Below, piece by piece: positions 34,273 to 43,088 of a stretch of DNA of 64,000 bases (within the stretch, counting starts at the first letter, position 1; every line of letters starts with the position of its first letter). A model generated the notes under the pieces. It was not told the DNA's origin and made no database searches. It saw nothing but the letters and a program-made list of their open reading frames with translations. This DNA comes from Thermoanaerobaculia bacterium. Its GTDB lineage: Bacteria > Acidobacteriota > Thermoanaerobaculia > Multivoradales > J023. The stretch spans positions 20,415 through 84,414 of the forward strand of contig JALCBJ010000001.1 in NCBI GenBank assembly GCA_028066595.1, read 5' to 3'. The translations under genes were made by a program, and so were the position numbers.

Positions 34273-35367
34273 CTACTTTCCGTTCCGTTCCTTCGCCCAC
34301 TTCTCCCTCCAGTAGAGCTTCTGCCAGCGGTATACGTTGCGGTTGTGCTCGGCGAGACTGGCGGCGAAGGCATGCGTTCCGTCGTTGCGGCTGACGAAGT
34401 AGAGGTATTTGGTGTCGGCTGGCTGGAGCACCGCCAGCAGGCTGTCGAGGGTCGGCGAGCAGATGGGACCCGGTGGCAGGCCACCGCGGACGTAGGTGTT
34501 GTACGGATGGTCCATCTGCAGATCGGGACGACGGATGTTCCCGTCCCACCGGCCCTCACGCTTGAGTGCGGCGATCACGGTCGGATCGGCCTGAAGTGGC
34601 ATGCCGATGCGCAGCCGGTTGGTGTAGACGGAAGCCACCAGGTTCCGCTCGTCGTCTTTCTGCGTCTCCTTCTCCACGATCGAGGCGAGGCTCACGACGG
34701 CGCGCACCAGACCTTCCTCCGGCACCTCGTCCAGGCCCAGATCTTCGAGCTCCGCCCGCCGTTCCAAGAGTGGTGCCACTTCGTCGCTCCAACCCTGTCG
34801 GAACGTGCCGACCATGAGATCGACGATGTCGCTTTCCGGCGTACCCCGGGAGAAATGGTAGGTCTCCGGATAGAGATAGCCCTCCAGGTCCTCCGCCAAG
34901 GGATCGAGATCCGAGATCCGTGACGGATCTCTCATTTCGCGCAGAAACACGTTCACGTCGCCGAAGCCCTGGCGTGTCAATGCCTCGGCCGTCTCGTGCA
35001 GGTCGAGACCCTCGATCAACGTCACGGGGTAGGTCGTCACCTCGCCACGTATGAGCTTGGCCAGAACGTCGGGCGCTGCCATTTCCTGGCGGAAACGATA
35101 CTCGCCCGCCAGGAGCGGCGGATCGCCCAACCGATAGATCAGGAAGTAGCGAGCCAGTCGTGCGTCACGCAGGACGCCGGCCCGTTCCAAGTCCGCGAGG
35201 ATGCGCGGTGCCGAGGTCCCGGGCGCCACGTTCACGATCTGCTCTGCGCCTACCCATGCCCGGAATGGCTGATGGAACTGCTGCCAGAGATGCCAGCCAA
35301 CCGCGGTCGCTGCGCCGAGCGCGACCAAGCCGAGCACGAGAATCGTGAAGAAAATCTTCCTGATCAC
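34273..35367 (-). CDS. mltG: Endolytic murein transglycosylase MltG
   Basis: 364 residues with one N-terminal membrane segment (about 5-25) from a GTG at 35367. A LysM-like part (VNVAPGTSAPRILADLERAG, then AGEYRF) is followed by the YceG/MltG domain: LEGYLYPETYHFSRG, ASIVEKETQKDDERNLVASV (catalytic Glu in VEKE), VYTNRLRIGMPLQADPTV and YNTYVRGGLPPGPICSP. MltG cuts nascent peptidoglycan and limits glycan length. It lies 44 bp downstream of ruvX, the pairing seen in many bacteria (ruvX-mltG or yqgF-yceG). Confidence 0.93.
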   Translation of the reverse strand: MIRKIFFTILVLGLVALGAATAVGWHLWQQFHQPFRAWVGAEQIVNVAPGTSAPRILADLERAGVLRDARLARYFLIYRLGDPPLLAGEYRFRQEMAAPDVLAKLIRGEVTTYPVTLIEGLDLHETAEALTRQGFGDVNVFLREMRDPSRISDLDPLAEDLEGYLYPETYHFSRGTPESDIVDLMVGTFRQGWSDEVAPLLERRAELEDLGLDEVPEEGLVRAVVSLASIVEKETQKDDERNLVASVYTNRLRIGMPLQADPTVIAALKREGRWDGNIRRPDLQMDHPYNTYVRGGLPPGPICSPTLDSLLAVLQPADTKYLYFVSRNDGTHAFAASLAEHNRNVYRWQKLYWREKWAKERNGK

Positions 35368-35411
35368 GGAGCGAGCCTAACGCAGGAAGGCCGTCCGACG
35401 TCGGTGACGTC

Positions 35412-35840
35412 CTAGCCGACCAGGCCGCGATCGATCGCCTCGCGCAGGATAATCAGCGCTGCCAAGGAATCCCGGCGCCCGTCATGGTCGGACCGGCGGC
35501 GCTTCGGCTCCATATCGAGGGCGGCGAGCGCCTCCGCCGCTTCGACGGTAGTCAGCGCTTCGTCGACCCAGACGATCTCGAGCCCCGTGGCCCTCCGCAG
35601 CTTGTCGGCGAACCGGTGGACCCGGTCGGTCCTTTCGTCGGGGACGCCGTCGAGCCCCTTGGGCTCCCCGACGACCAATATCGCCACCTCCTCCTGGCGG
35701 ATCAGATCACGCAGACGGGCGATGGCTCGCCGATCGGTATCACGTGTCAGAGCGCCGAAGGGCGTTGCCACCCGTGCCTCATCGTCGCAAATGGCGAGGC
35801 CGATGCGCGCCTCCCCGAAGTCGATGGCGAGGGCTCTCAT
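35412..35840 (-). CDS. ruvX: Holliday junction resolvase RuvX/YqgF
   Basis: 142 residues. ALAIDFGEARIGLAICDD is the RNase-H-like first strand with catalytic Asp, LVVGEPKGLDGVPDERTDR is the VGxP segment and VDEALTTVEA supplies the middle acid; the last RRDSLAALIILREAID is the C-terminal helix with Asp. The domain is implicated in pre-16S rRNA processing or recombination. Typical length. Followed by mltG. Confidence 0.93.
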   Translation of the reverse strand: MRALAIDFGEARIGLAICDDEARVATPFGALTRDTDRRAIARLRDLIRQEEVAILVVGEPKGLDGVPDERTDRVHRFADKLRRATGLEIVWVDEALTTVEAAEALAALDMEPKRRRSDHDGRRDSLAALIILREAIDRGLVG

Positions 35841-36125
35841 GACCCAAGGCTACACGGCGTTGCAAAACGGGCCGTATGGTAGATTCGGGGTATCCCGGCG
35901 CCTTTTCGAGGCGCCGTTCTGCCTGGTGTCTCGCTTGCAGAACTCGTTGATCCTCGGACCGGTCCCTTCGTTGCGGTCCCAGAATCGCGTCTCCCGAAGT
36001 AGCTCGGCTATTTCTCGTCTTCACACCTGGGAGACCTGCGAGCTCTACCCCCAGTGATTCGACGCGCTTTCCAGCGCTGGACACTAGAGTTTCTCGAAAT
36101 TCCCGACTCACGAGGTCGTTCACAT
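35841..36125. promoter_or_regulatory. Divergent intergenic region with hairpin and weak sigma-54-like site
   Basis: CGGCGCC and GGCGCCG (35896-35902 and 35910-35916) form a 7-bp stem. TGGTGTC, TCGC, TTGC (35924-35938) has correct GG-N10-GC spacing, but the -24 box departs from the consensus. GTTCTGC (35916-35922) and GCAGAAC (35937-35943) flank it as an inverted repeat. It may control the thiolase gene that starts at 36126. Confidence 0.3.
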
Positions 36126-37319
36126 ATGTCCGCTCAGCTTCCCGAGATCGTCTTCCTGAGCGCCGCCCGCACCCCGATCGGTTCGTTCCAGGGCGCTCTT
36201 TCCAGCCTGACCGCGCCACAGCTTGGTACCAGCGCTCTCTCCGGAGCGATCGATCGAGCCGGGCTCGAGCCGGCGCAGATCGACCAGGTCTACATGGGCT
36301 GCGTCTTGCCCGCAGGCCTCGGTCAGGCGCCTGCGCGGCAGGCCTCTCTGGGTGCAGGTTGCCCCACGTCCACTGGTGCCATCACCCTGAACAAGGTCTG
36401 CGGCTCGGGCATGCGCGCGATCATGAGCGCCGCCAACGATCTGCGCTGCGGCGAGTTCGAGGTCGCGGCCGCTGGAGGCATGGAGTGCATGAGTCAGGCT
36501 CCGTACGTGGCGCGGGTGCGCGACGGACTGCGTCTCGGTCACGGCCAGCTCGTCGACTCGATGATCCACGACGGTCTCTGGGATCCGTACAACGACCAGC
36601 ACATGGGCAACTGTGCCGAGTCATGCGCCACCGAATATGGTCTCGGCCGCGACGAGCAGGACGCATTCGCCGTCGAGAGCTACCGGCGAGCCATCGCCGC
36701 TCAGGAGAACGGCGCATCTGCGAGAGAGATCGTACCGGTGGAGGTGCCGCAGCGTCGCGGTGAGTCGCGCCTCGTCGACACCGACGAAGAGCCTGGACGG
36801 GTGGATTTCGACAAGCTCAAGACGCTCCGTCCCGCGTTCCAACGCGATGGTGGGACGGTGACGGCCGCCAACGCATCGACCATCAACGACGGCGCGGCCG
36901 CGCTGGTGCTCACCACCGCAGCACATGCCGACCGGTTAGGCAGGAAGCCCGTCGCGAGACTGGTCGCGCAAGCGACCCACAGCCAAGAGCCCGAGTGGTT
37001 CACCACCGCGCCAGTGAACGCGATGAAGAAGGCGCTCGATCGCGCTGGGCTCGCGATCTCCGACATCGACCTATTCGAGATCAACGAGGCTTTCGCAGTC
37101 GTCGTATTGGCGGCGATCCGCGACCTCGGCCTCGACGCCGCCAAGGTCAACCTCCACGGAGGGGCCGTCGCCCTCGGCCATCCCATCGGCGCCTCGGGAG
37201 CACGCATCGTCGTTACTTTGCTGCATGCCTTGAAGTCGACAGGAGGCCGCTACGGTTGCGCCGGCATCTGCCTCGGCGGCGGTGAGGCCACTTCGATCGT
37301 CGTCGAGAGAATCGACTGA
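36126..37319 (+). CDS. Acetyl-CoA acetyltransferase (thiolase)
   Basis: 397 residues. The acylated cysteine lies at C92 in NKVCGSGM, and EINEAFAVV, LGHPIGASGAR and GICLGGGEATS are the remaining thiolase hallmarks, with the usual C-terminal Cys. The length and N terminus (IVFLSAARTPIGSFQGAL) are typical of biosynthetic acetoacetyl-CoA thiolases. The ATG at 36126 gives the family start; the frame upstream is unrelated. It can feed acetoacetyl-CoA into polyhydroxyalkanoate, fatty-acid or isoprenoid routes. Confidence 0.93.
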   Translation: MSAQLPEIVFLSAARTPIGSFQGALSSLTAPQLGTSALSGAIDRAGLEPAQIDQVYMGCVLPAGLGQAPARQASLGAGCPTSTGAITLNKVCGSGMRAIMSAANDLRCGEFEVAAAGGMECMSQAPYVARVRDGLRLGHGQLVDSMIHDGLWDPYNDQHMGNCAESCATEYGLGRDEQDAFAVESYRRAIAAQENGASAREIVPVEVPQRRGESRLVDTDEEPGRVDFDKLKTLRPAFQRDGGTVTAANASTINDGAAALVLTTAAHADRLGRKPVARLVAQATHSQEPEWFTTAPVNAMKKALDRAGLAISDIDLFEINEAFAVVVLAAIRDLGLDAAKVNLHGGAVALGHPIGASGARIVVTLLHALKSTGGRYGCAGICLGGGEATSIVVERID

Positions 37320-37541
37320 GAATGGCCGAAGAGCGTCGCTCGCGAATCGTGTTCCAAGTCGCCATGGTTCTGAGATATATCCGTCCAAGGTGAACTACTT
37401 CAAGCCTCACCATGCGGTCGACCAGCCTCAGAACGCGGCGACCTCCGTTCCACGGGCTGGACAGTTCGCTGCCATCGCGGTAGAACCGTCGCGGTAGTTT
37501 CACCTCGTCGACCTGATCGCCCTACCCGAGGTTCCCCCAGG
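37320..37541. other. Short intergenic stretch before lptD
   Basis: No promoter with convincing boxes or hairpin was seen in these 222 bases; the sequence is mixed and carries no ORF of note. Confidence 0.3.
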
Positions 37542-39980
37542 ATGCCTTCGACCCCTTCGAAACGCTCGAATCGTCCGGCACCGACCCGCAACCTTCCCCC
37601 TTCCGCCGTTGCGACCGAAACGCTGAGCCGCTGGACGGCGTTGTTGGCGGTGGCGGTGGCAGGCCTCTCGTTCGCTGCCTGGACGGCGGTGCCGTCCCGG
37701 GCTCAGGCCGTTCCGGAAATCGAGAGTGCGGCGTCGGAGGAACAGCCCGCCCAGACCACCGACTCGACGGAGGTCGAAGCCGCACCGGCGGAAGAACAGT
37801 GGCCGGACGGCGTCACCTTCGACGTGCGATTGAGCGCTGCGGCAGGCGGTGGACGGGTCACGGGCGTGGCGGGCGACTTCGACTTCGAGCCTGAACGCTT
37901 CCTCGTCGCCACCGACGGTGTGATCTTGAAATACGGCGACATGCGCCTCGAAGCGGATCGTATCCGCGTCGACATCCCTGCCAACGTCATGACCGCCGAA
38001 GGCAATGTGATACTCGACGAAGGCCCCCGCCGCTTGGTGGGTGAGGTGCTGGAGTGGGATCTCGGAGCGCGAACCGGTCGGGTCACCCGAGCCTCCGCCC
38101 ACGTGTCGAGCGACTATTTCTTTTCCGGCGCCGAAATCCGCAAGACCGGACCCGACACCTATACCGTCACGGACGGTGTCTTCACCGCCTGTGAGGGCGA
38201 ATCGCCATCGTGGAGCATCGCGCTCACCCGCGCAGAGGTCACGATGGACGCCTACGCGCGGATTCGCAACGCGCGGGTCAAGTTCAAGAGCCTGCCGGTC
38301 TTCTACGTGCCCTACATGCTCTGGCCAGCCACCACGGAGCGTACTTCGGGTTGGCTGGTTCCCAAACCGGGGTATTCCGAGCGGCGCGGTGCCGAGCTGT
38401 CGCTGGCGTACTACCAGACCCTCGGCCGCAGTGCCGACACCACGTTCTTCTTCGACCTGTCGTCGAACGAGTTCTTCGGTATCGGCAACGAGGTCCGCTA
38501 TCGGCCGTCCGAGACGACCGCCGGCGTTCTTCGCGCCTACTACCTCACCGAGCCGGAGGACGCCTACGACATCAACCAAGGCGATGTGTTCTTCGATCCC
38601 GACCGGGAGCCTGGCGATGACCGCTGGAAGCTGACATGGTCCCACGACAGTAAGAAGCTCTGGGGCGGCTGGCGCGGGGTGGTGAACCTGAGTCTCTACT
38701 CCGACTTCGACTACCTGAAGGACATCGAGCGTAGCGTCGCCAATCAGACACGAGCCTTCGTCTATTCAGATGCGTTTCTCACCCGCAACGTCGGCCCTCA
38801 TTCGATCAATGTCGTGGTCGACCAGCGCGAATGGATCCTCGGCGATCAAGCGACCGATGTGCGCCGCCAGCTACCCGAGGCGGAGTACAGGCTTCGTCAG
38901 GTGCAGCTCGGTAACGCCCCGATCTACTTCCAGATGGCGGCCAACGCTCACTACTTTCAGATCGACCGTGAGCCGCCGCCACCAGCCGAAGGAGAGGAGC
39001 CCGGCGAGGGCTTCTCCATCGACTACGGCCGCGTGGACCTCGCACCACTGATTTCCGTTCCGCTGTCGACCCTGCCGTGGCTGTCGATGACAGTCAAACT
39101 AGGAGGCCGCTTCACTTACTACACCGACAGTCTGGACGAAACTCGCACCTCGTTCACCGGTGACACCGTGGAGCGTTTCTTCGAAACGGCTAGCGCGGAG
39201 ATCATCGGTCCGACCTTCTCCAAGATCTACGATCTGTCGGGAGACGGCCGCTTCAGCAAGATGAAGCACGTCATCGAGCCGCGGATCGACTACGGCTATG
39301 TGGGTGAGTTCGAAGAGGGTCCCCAGATCTCCGTCTTCGACGAGATCGATAGCTTCCGCTCGTTCAACGGTGCGGTCTTTCGTCTCAAGAACCGCCTGCT
39401 GGCCAAACCCGCGGACGAGTCCAAGGGTGGTGCCTTCGAGATCGCTTCCTTCGAACTGGCCCAGGGTTACAACTTCGACGACCAGCCAGGGCAGCGGGAC
39501 GTGCTGCAGAACGAAACGTCCGAGGGACCACTGTCGGCGCAGCTGCGAGTCAACCCCAGCAGCGACACCAGTCTCAAGATCGAAGGGGTCTACGACACGC
39601 TGGCCGGTGGACTGGAATCCGCATCGATATCGGGCGGCACGAAGATCGGCCGGCACGGAATCGGCCTGACCTACTACCGCAACTGGAGCGAGCAGCTCGT
39701 CGACGGCGAGTCGGAGTTCGTCGATAGCCGCGACCAGTTGCGCCTGTTCACCAGCTTCGCCCTCGGCAGCCGCCTGACGTTCAGCTCTGAAGTCAGCCTC
39801 GATCTGCTCGCCAGCGAGACCTTGAACCAGCGCTTCGTCCTCGACTGGCAGGCAGCCTGCTACCGCTGGACTCTCGAATTGCGCGAGACGAACTATCGGG
39901 GCATCGAAGAGCGTGACGTGCGGTTCCTGCTGAACCTCAAGAACATCGGCACCTTCCTCGACGTCAACGATTCATTCTGA
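37542..39980 (+). CDS. lptD: LPS-assembly protein LptD
   Basis: 812 residues. The N terminus has an Arg/Pro-rich part and a membrane-like segment (about 25-50) that acts as a signal. VTFDVRLSAAAGGG, then GVILKYGDMRLEADRIRVDI and MTAEGNVILDEGPRRLVGEV, is the OstA/LptA-like beta-taco domain, followed by a large LptD barrel: ARVKFKSLPVFYVPYMLWP, WLVPKPGYSERRGAELSLAY and DTTFFFDLSSNEFFGIGNEV are typical. LptD inserts LPS into the outer leaflet, so the organism is diderm and LPS-bearing. It is followed by the sugar-nucleotide cluster 58 bp later. Confidence 0.9.
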   Translation: MPSTPSKRSNRPAPTRNLPPSAVATETLSRWTALLAVAVAGLSFAAWTAVPSRAQAVPEIESAASEEQPAQTTDSTEVEAAPAEEQWPDGVTFDVRLSAAAGGGRVTGVAGDFDFEPERFLVATDGVILKYGDMRLEADRIRVDIPANVMTAEGNVILDEGPRRLVGEVLEWDLGARTGRVTRASAHVSSDYFFSGAEIRKTGPDTYTVTDGVFTACEGESPSWSIALTRAEVTMDAYARIRNARVKFKSLPVFYVPYMLWPATTERTSGWLVPKPGYSERRGAELSLAYYQTLGRSADTTFFFDLSSNEFFGIGNEVRYRPSETTAGVLRAYYLTEPEDAYDINQGDVFFDPDREPGDDRWKLTWSHDSKKLWGGWRGVVNLSLYSDFDYLKDIERSVANQTRAFVYSDAFLTRNVGPHSINVVVDQREWILGDQATDVRRQLPEAEYRLRQVQLGNAPIYFQMAANAHYFQIDREPPPPAEGEEPGEGFSIDYGRVDLAPLISVPLSTLPWLSMTVKLGGRFTYYTDSLDETRTSFTGDTVERFFETASAEIIGPTFSKIYDLSGDGRFSKMKHVIEPRIDYGYVGEFEEGPQISVFDEIDSFRSFNGAVFRLKNRLLAKPADESKGGAFEIASFELAQGYNFDDQPGQRDVLQNETSEGPLSAQLRVNPSSDTSLKIEGVYDTLAGGLESASISGGTKIGRHGIGLTYYRNWSEQLVDGESEFVDSRDQLRLFTSFALGSRLTFSSEVSLDLLASETLNQRFVLDWQAACYRWTLELRETNYRGIEERDVRFLLNLKNIGTFLDVNDSF

Positions 39981-40038
39981 AGATCGTTCCTCGCCCGCCA
40001 GCGGGCAGGGGATCGCGTCCGCAGATGGAGATCTCCTC

Positions 40039-41112
40039 ATGAAAGGCCTGATCCTTTCCGGTGGCAAAGGCACGCGTCTGCGCCCACTCACCTACACGTC
40101 CGCCAAGCAACTCGTGCCGGTGGCCAACAAGCCGGTTCTCTTCTTCGGCATCGAGTCGATCGTCGCTGCGGGCATCACGGAGATCGGAATCATCGTCGGT
40201 GACACCAAGGACGAGATCCGAGCCGCGGTGGGTGATGGCTCGCAGTTCGGCGCTCGCTGTACCTACATCGAGCAGGAAGCACCGCTCGGCCTGGCCCATG
40301 CGGTCAAGATCGCCAAAGACTTCCTGCAGGACGACCCCTTCGTCATGTACCTGGGTGACAACCTCATCGCTGGTGGCATTCGAAGCTTGGTCGACGAGTT
40401 CCGCGAAAGTACCGCCAACGCGCAGATCCTCCTCGCGGAGGTCGCCAATCCGCAGCAGTTCGGCGTCGCCGAGCTTTCTGCCGATGGAACGATGGTGAAG
40501 AAGCTGGAAGAGAAGCCACCGCAGCCCAAGACCAACCTGGCCCTCGTCGGTGTCTACATGTTCGACAAGACGATCTGGGAGTCGGTGGAGCGCATCGAGC
40601 CGTCGGCCCGGGGCGAGTTGGAGATCACCGATGCCATCCAAGATCTGATCGACCGCGGTCTCGAAGTCCATCCACACAAGGTCCGGGGCTGGTGGAAAGA
40701 CACGGGCAAGCTGGCCGACATGTTGGAAGCCAACCGCATCATGCTCGACTCGGCCGACCTTCACCGCCAACACTCCGAAGTCGGGACCCATTCGAGAATC
40801 GAGGGTCGCGTGCAGCTTGGCGAGAACGTGACGCTGGTGAATTCTCTGGTGCGCGGCCCATCGGTGATCGGTGACGACGTGCGCCTCGAGAACGTCTTCG
40901 TGGGGCCCTATTCGTCGATCGGCAACCGCTGCGTCCTTTCGTCCTGCGAGATCGAGAACTCCATCATCCTCGCCGATTCCGAGATAGCCGACTTGCCCGC
41001 ACGCGTCGACGGTTCACTCGTCGGCCGGGGAGTCAAGATCCGACGCTCCGACGCCAAGCCCAAGGCATACCGCTTCATGCTGGGCGACAATTCCGAGGTT
41101 TCCGTCGGGTGA
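40039..41112 (+). CDS. Glucose-1-phosphate thymidylyltransferase-like (RmlA, long form)
   Basis: 357 residues. LILSGGKGTRLRPLTYTSAK is the nucleotidyltransferase signature, and MYLGDNLIAGG the Asp motif. The C-terminal third (residues about 245-345) has hexapeptide-like repeats (EGRVQLGENVTLVNS, RGPSVIGDDVRLEN), as in StrD/long-form RmlA enzymes. The product forms a dTDP-sugar from hexose-1-phosphate; dTDP-glucose is likely but other sugars are possible. RmlB and RmlC are not present in the window. Confidence 0.85.
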   Translation: MKGLILSGGKGTRLRPLTYTSAKQLVPVANKPVLFFGIESIVAAGITEIGIIVGDTKDEIRAAVGDGSQFGARCTYIEQEAPLGLAHAVKIAKDFLQDDPFVMYLGDNLIAGGIRSLVDEFRESTANAQILLAEVANPQQFGVAELSADGTMVKKLEEKPPQPKTNLALVGVYMFDKTIWESVERIEPSARGELEITDAIQDLIDRGLEVHPHKVRGWWKDTGKLADMLEANRIMLDSADLHRQHSEVGTHSRIEGRVQLGENVTLVNSLVRGPSVIGDDVRLENVFVGPYSSIGNRCVLSSCEIENSIILADSEIADLPARVDGSLVGRGVKIRRSDAKPKAYRFMLGDNSEVSVG

Positions 41113-41170
41113 GGGCGCAGCGACGTTCCACTGTGCCCGGTCGGCTTGAGAGATGCCAGGGGTTCGATAG

Positions 41171-42013
41171 ATGAGAACTCTCGTCCTCGGCGGCGCGGGC
41201 ATGCTCGGGAAGGCGGTGGTCGCTGACGGACGGAGACGCGGGCGCGCGGTGCTCGGCCTGGGCCGAGTTCACGCCGACGTTACCGAGCGGGCACAATTGC
41301 TCCGCTGGGTGGACGAGTACAGGCCCGAGCTGATCATCAACTGTGCGGCTTTCACCTTGGTGGACGAATGCGAGACCCGGCGCGAGGAAGCGCTCGCGGT
41401 CAACGGTGAGGCATTGGAGAACATCACGGCCGCTGCCGGACACGCCGGTGCGGATCTGGTCCACGTATCCACCGACTACGTCTTCAACGGCTCGGCGACC
41501 GCACCGATCCCCGAGGATGCGCCTACCGACCCACAATCGGTCTACGGCTTGTCGAAGCTGCGGGGTGAAGAGCTCGCGTTGCGCTATGATCGGGCGCTCG
41601 TGGTGCGGGCCAGCTGGCTCTTCGGACCTGGCGGACCCAACTTCGCTGCCACCATCCGCCGGCTGATCGGCCAGGGAACGAATCCACTCCGGGTCGTCGA
41701 CGATCAGATCGGCCGTCCGACCTTCACACCATTCCTTGCTCGAGCGCTGTGGGACCTCGCCGAGGCAAAAGCCCGCGGCGTCGTCCACTACGGCAACCGC
41801 GAACGCACGAGCTGGCATGGCTTCGCCTCCGAGATCGCTCACATCCTGGCGCCCGAGGTGAAGGTCCTCCCGGTCTCGACCCGCGAGTTTCCGCGACCTG
41901 CGCCCCGGCCCAACTACTCAGTACTCGACGTCAGTCGCTTCGAACAGATCACGTCGCGCCGAGTGGAGCCGTGGCTCTCGGGCCTGGTCGCCTATCTCGA
42001 ATCCCGCGCCTAG
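41171..42013 (+). CDS. rmlD: dTDP-4-dehydrorhamnose reductase (RmlD-like)
   Basis: 280 residues. LVLGGAGMLGKAVV is the Rossmann motif, INCAAFTLVDECETRREEA then VSTDYVFNGSATAPIPE, and VYGLSKLRGEELAL carries the YxxxK pair of short-chain reductases. The segment after it (VVRASWLFGPGG, NFAATIRRLIG) is the RmlD-type substrate region. It reduces dTDP-4-keto-rhamnose to dTDP-L-rhamnose. It follows the RmlA-like gene by 58 bp. Confidence 0.9.
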   Translation: MRTLVLGGAGMLGKAVVADGRRRGRAVLGLGRVHADVTERAQLLRWVDEYRPELIINCAAFTLVDECETRREEALAVNGEALENITAAAGHAGADLVHVSTDYVFNGSATAPIPEDAPTDPQSVYGLSKLRGEELALRYDRALVVRASWLFGPGGPNFAATIRRLIGQGTNPLRVVDDQIGRPTFTPFLARALWDLAEAKARGVVHYGNRERTSWHGFASEIAHILAPEVKVLPVSTREFPRPAPRPNYSVLDVSRFEQITSRRVEPWLSGLVAYLESRA

Positions 42014-42057
42014 AAGCACCGACAAGGCATTCGACTTTTGATTCCAAAGAGACTCTC

Positions 42058-43086
42058 ATGCGTGTATTGATCACTGGTATCACCGGCTTCGCAGGCTCTC
42101 ATCTCGCCGACTACCTGCTGGAGCACCATCCCGACGTCGAGATCTTCGGCACCCGTCGCTGGCGCAGCCGCACCGAGAACATCGAGCACTTGCCGGAAGG
42201 CGCAGTGACACTGATCGAAACCGACTTGCGTGACTACAAGTCGGTGCATGCCTGCCTCGAAAGGGCGCAGCCCAAGTTCATCTTCCACCTGGCGGCTCAG
42301 AGCTTCGTACCGACCAGCTGGAATGCGCCCACCGACACCCTCGACACGAATATCGTGAGCCAAGTCAATATCTTCGAAGCCGTCCGGGCTCTGGGCATCG
42401 ATCCTGTGATTCAGATCGCCTGCTCCAGCGAGGAATACGGCTTGGTGAACAAAGACGAGACACCGATCAAGGAAACGAACCCCCTGCGGCCGCTGTCGCC
42501 CTACGCGGTCTCCAAGGTGGCGCAGGACTTCCTCGGGTACCAGTACTTCCAGAGCTACGGCATCAAGGCCATTCGCACCCGCGGCTTCAACCACACCGGA
42601 CCTCGCAGGGGTGAGGTCTTCGTGACCTCGAACTTCGCCAAGCAAGTGGCGCGTATCGCCGCCGGGCTGGCGGAGCCGGTGATCCGCGTCGGCAACCTGG
42701 AGGCCATCCGCGATTTCACCGACGTTCGCGATACGGTGCGCGCCTACTGGCTGGCGGTGAATCACGCCAAACCCGGCGAGGTCTACAACATCTGCACCGG
42801 TAACCCGATCACCATCCGTGAGCTACTCGACCGTCTGATCGCCATCGCCGGCATCGACGTGAAGATCGAGCAGGATCCGGCTCGCATGCGACCGTCAGAT
42901 GTCGAGATCCTCATCGGTGACTGTTCCAAGTTCAAGGCCGACACCGGCTGGGAACCGCAGATTCCGTTCGACCGGACGCTTCACGACACCTACAATTACT
43001 GGCGTCAGAGGATCGCCGCCGAGCAGGCCGCCCACGAGGCCACCCGAGCGGTCACCGCAGCCGCAGCGGAATCAGCCACCGCGTAG
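42058..43086 (+). CDS. GDP-mannose 4,6-dehydratase-like NAD-dependent dehydratase
   Basis: 342 residues. VLITGITGFAGSHLADYLL is the Rossmann start, then HLAAQSFVPTSWNAPTDTL, SSEEYGLVNKDETPI and PYAVSKVAQDFLGY (YxxxK), and FNHTGPRRGEVFVTSNFA then RDFTDVRDTVRAYWLA follow the GDP-mannose dehydratase order. It removes water from GDP-mannose to give GDP-4-keto-6-deoxymannose. The ATG at 42058 is used; the frame upstream overlaps rmlD. It is 2 bp before the RMD-like gene. Confidence 0.85.
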   Translation: MRVLITGITGFAGSHLADYLLEHHPDVEIFGTRRWRSRTENIEHLPEGAVTLIETDLRDYKSVHACLERAQPKFIFHLAAQSFVPTSWNAPTDTLDTNIVSQVNIFEAVRALGIDPVIQIACSSEEYGLVNKDETPIKETNPLRPLSPYAVSKVAQDFLGYQYFQSYGIKAIRTRGFNHTGPRRGEVFVTSNFAKQVARIAAGLAEPVIRVGNLEAIRDFTDVRDTVRAYWLAVNHAKPGEVYNICTGNPITIRELLDRLIAIAGIDVKIEQDPARMRPSDVEILIGDCSKFKADTGWEPQIPFDRTLHDTYNYWRQRIAAEQAAHEATRAVTAAAAESATA

Positions 43087-43088
43087 CC

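Noticed and set aside
37500-38645. A 381-codon minus-strand frame over lptD
   Set aside because: LptD motifs in the plus strand explain the sequence; the antisense product has no recognisable domain.
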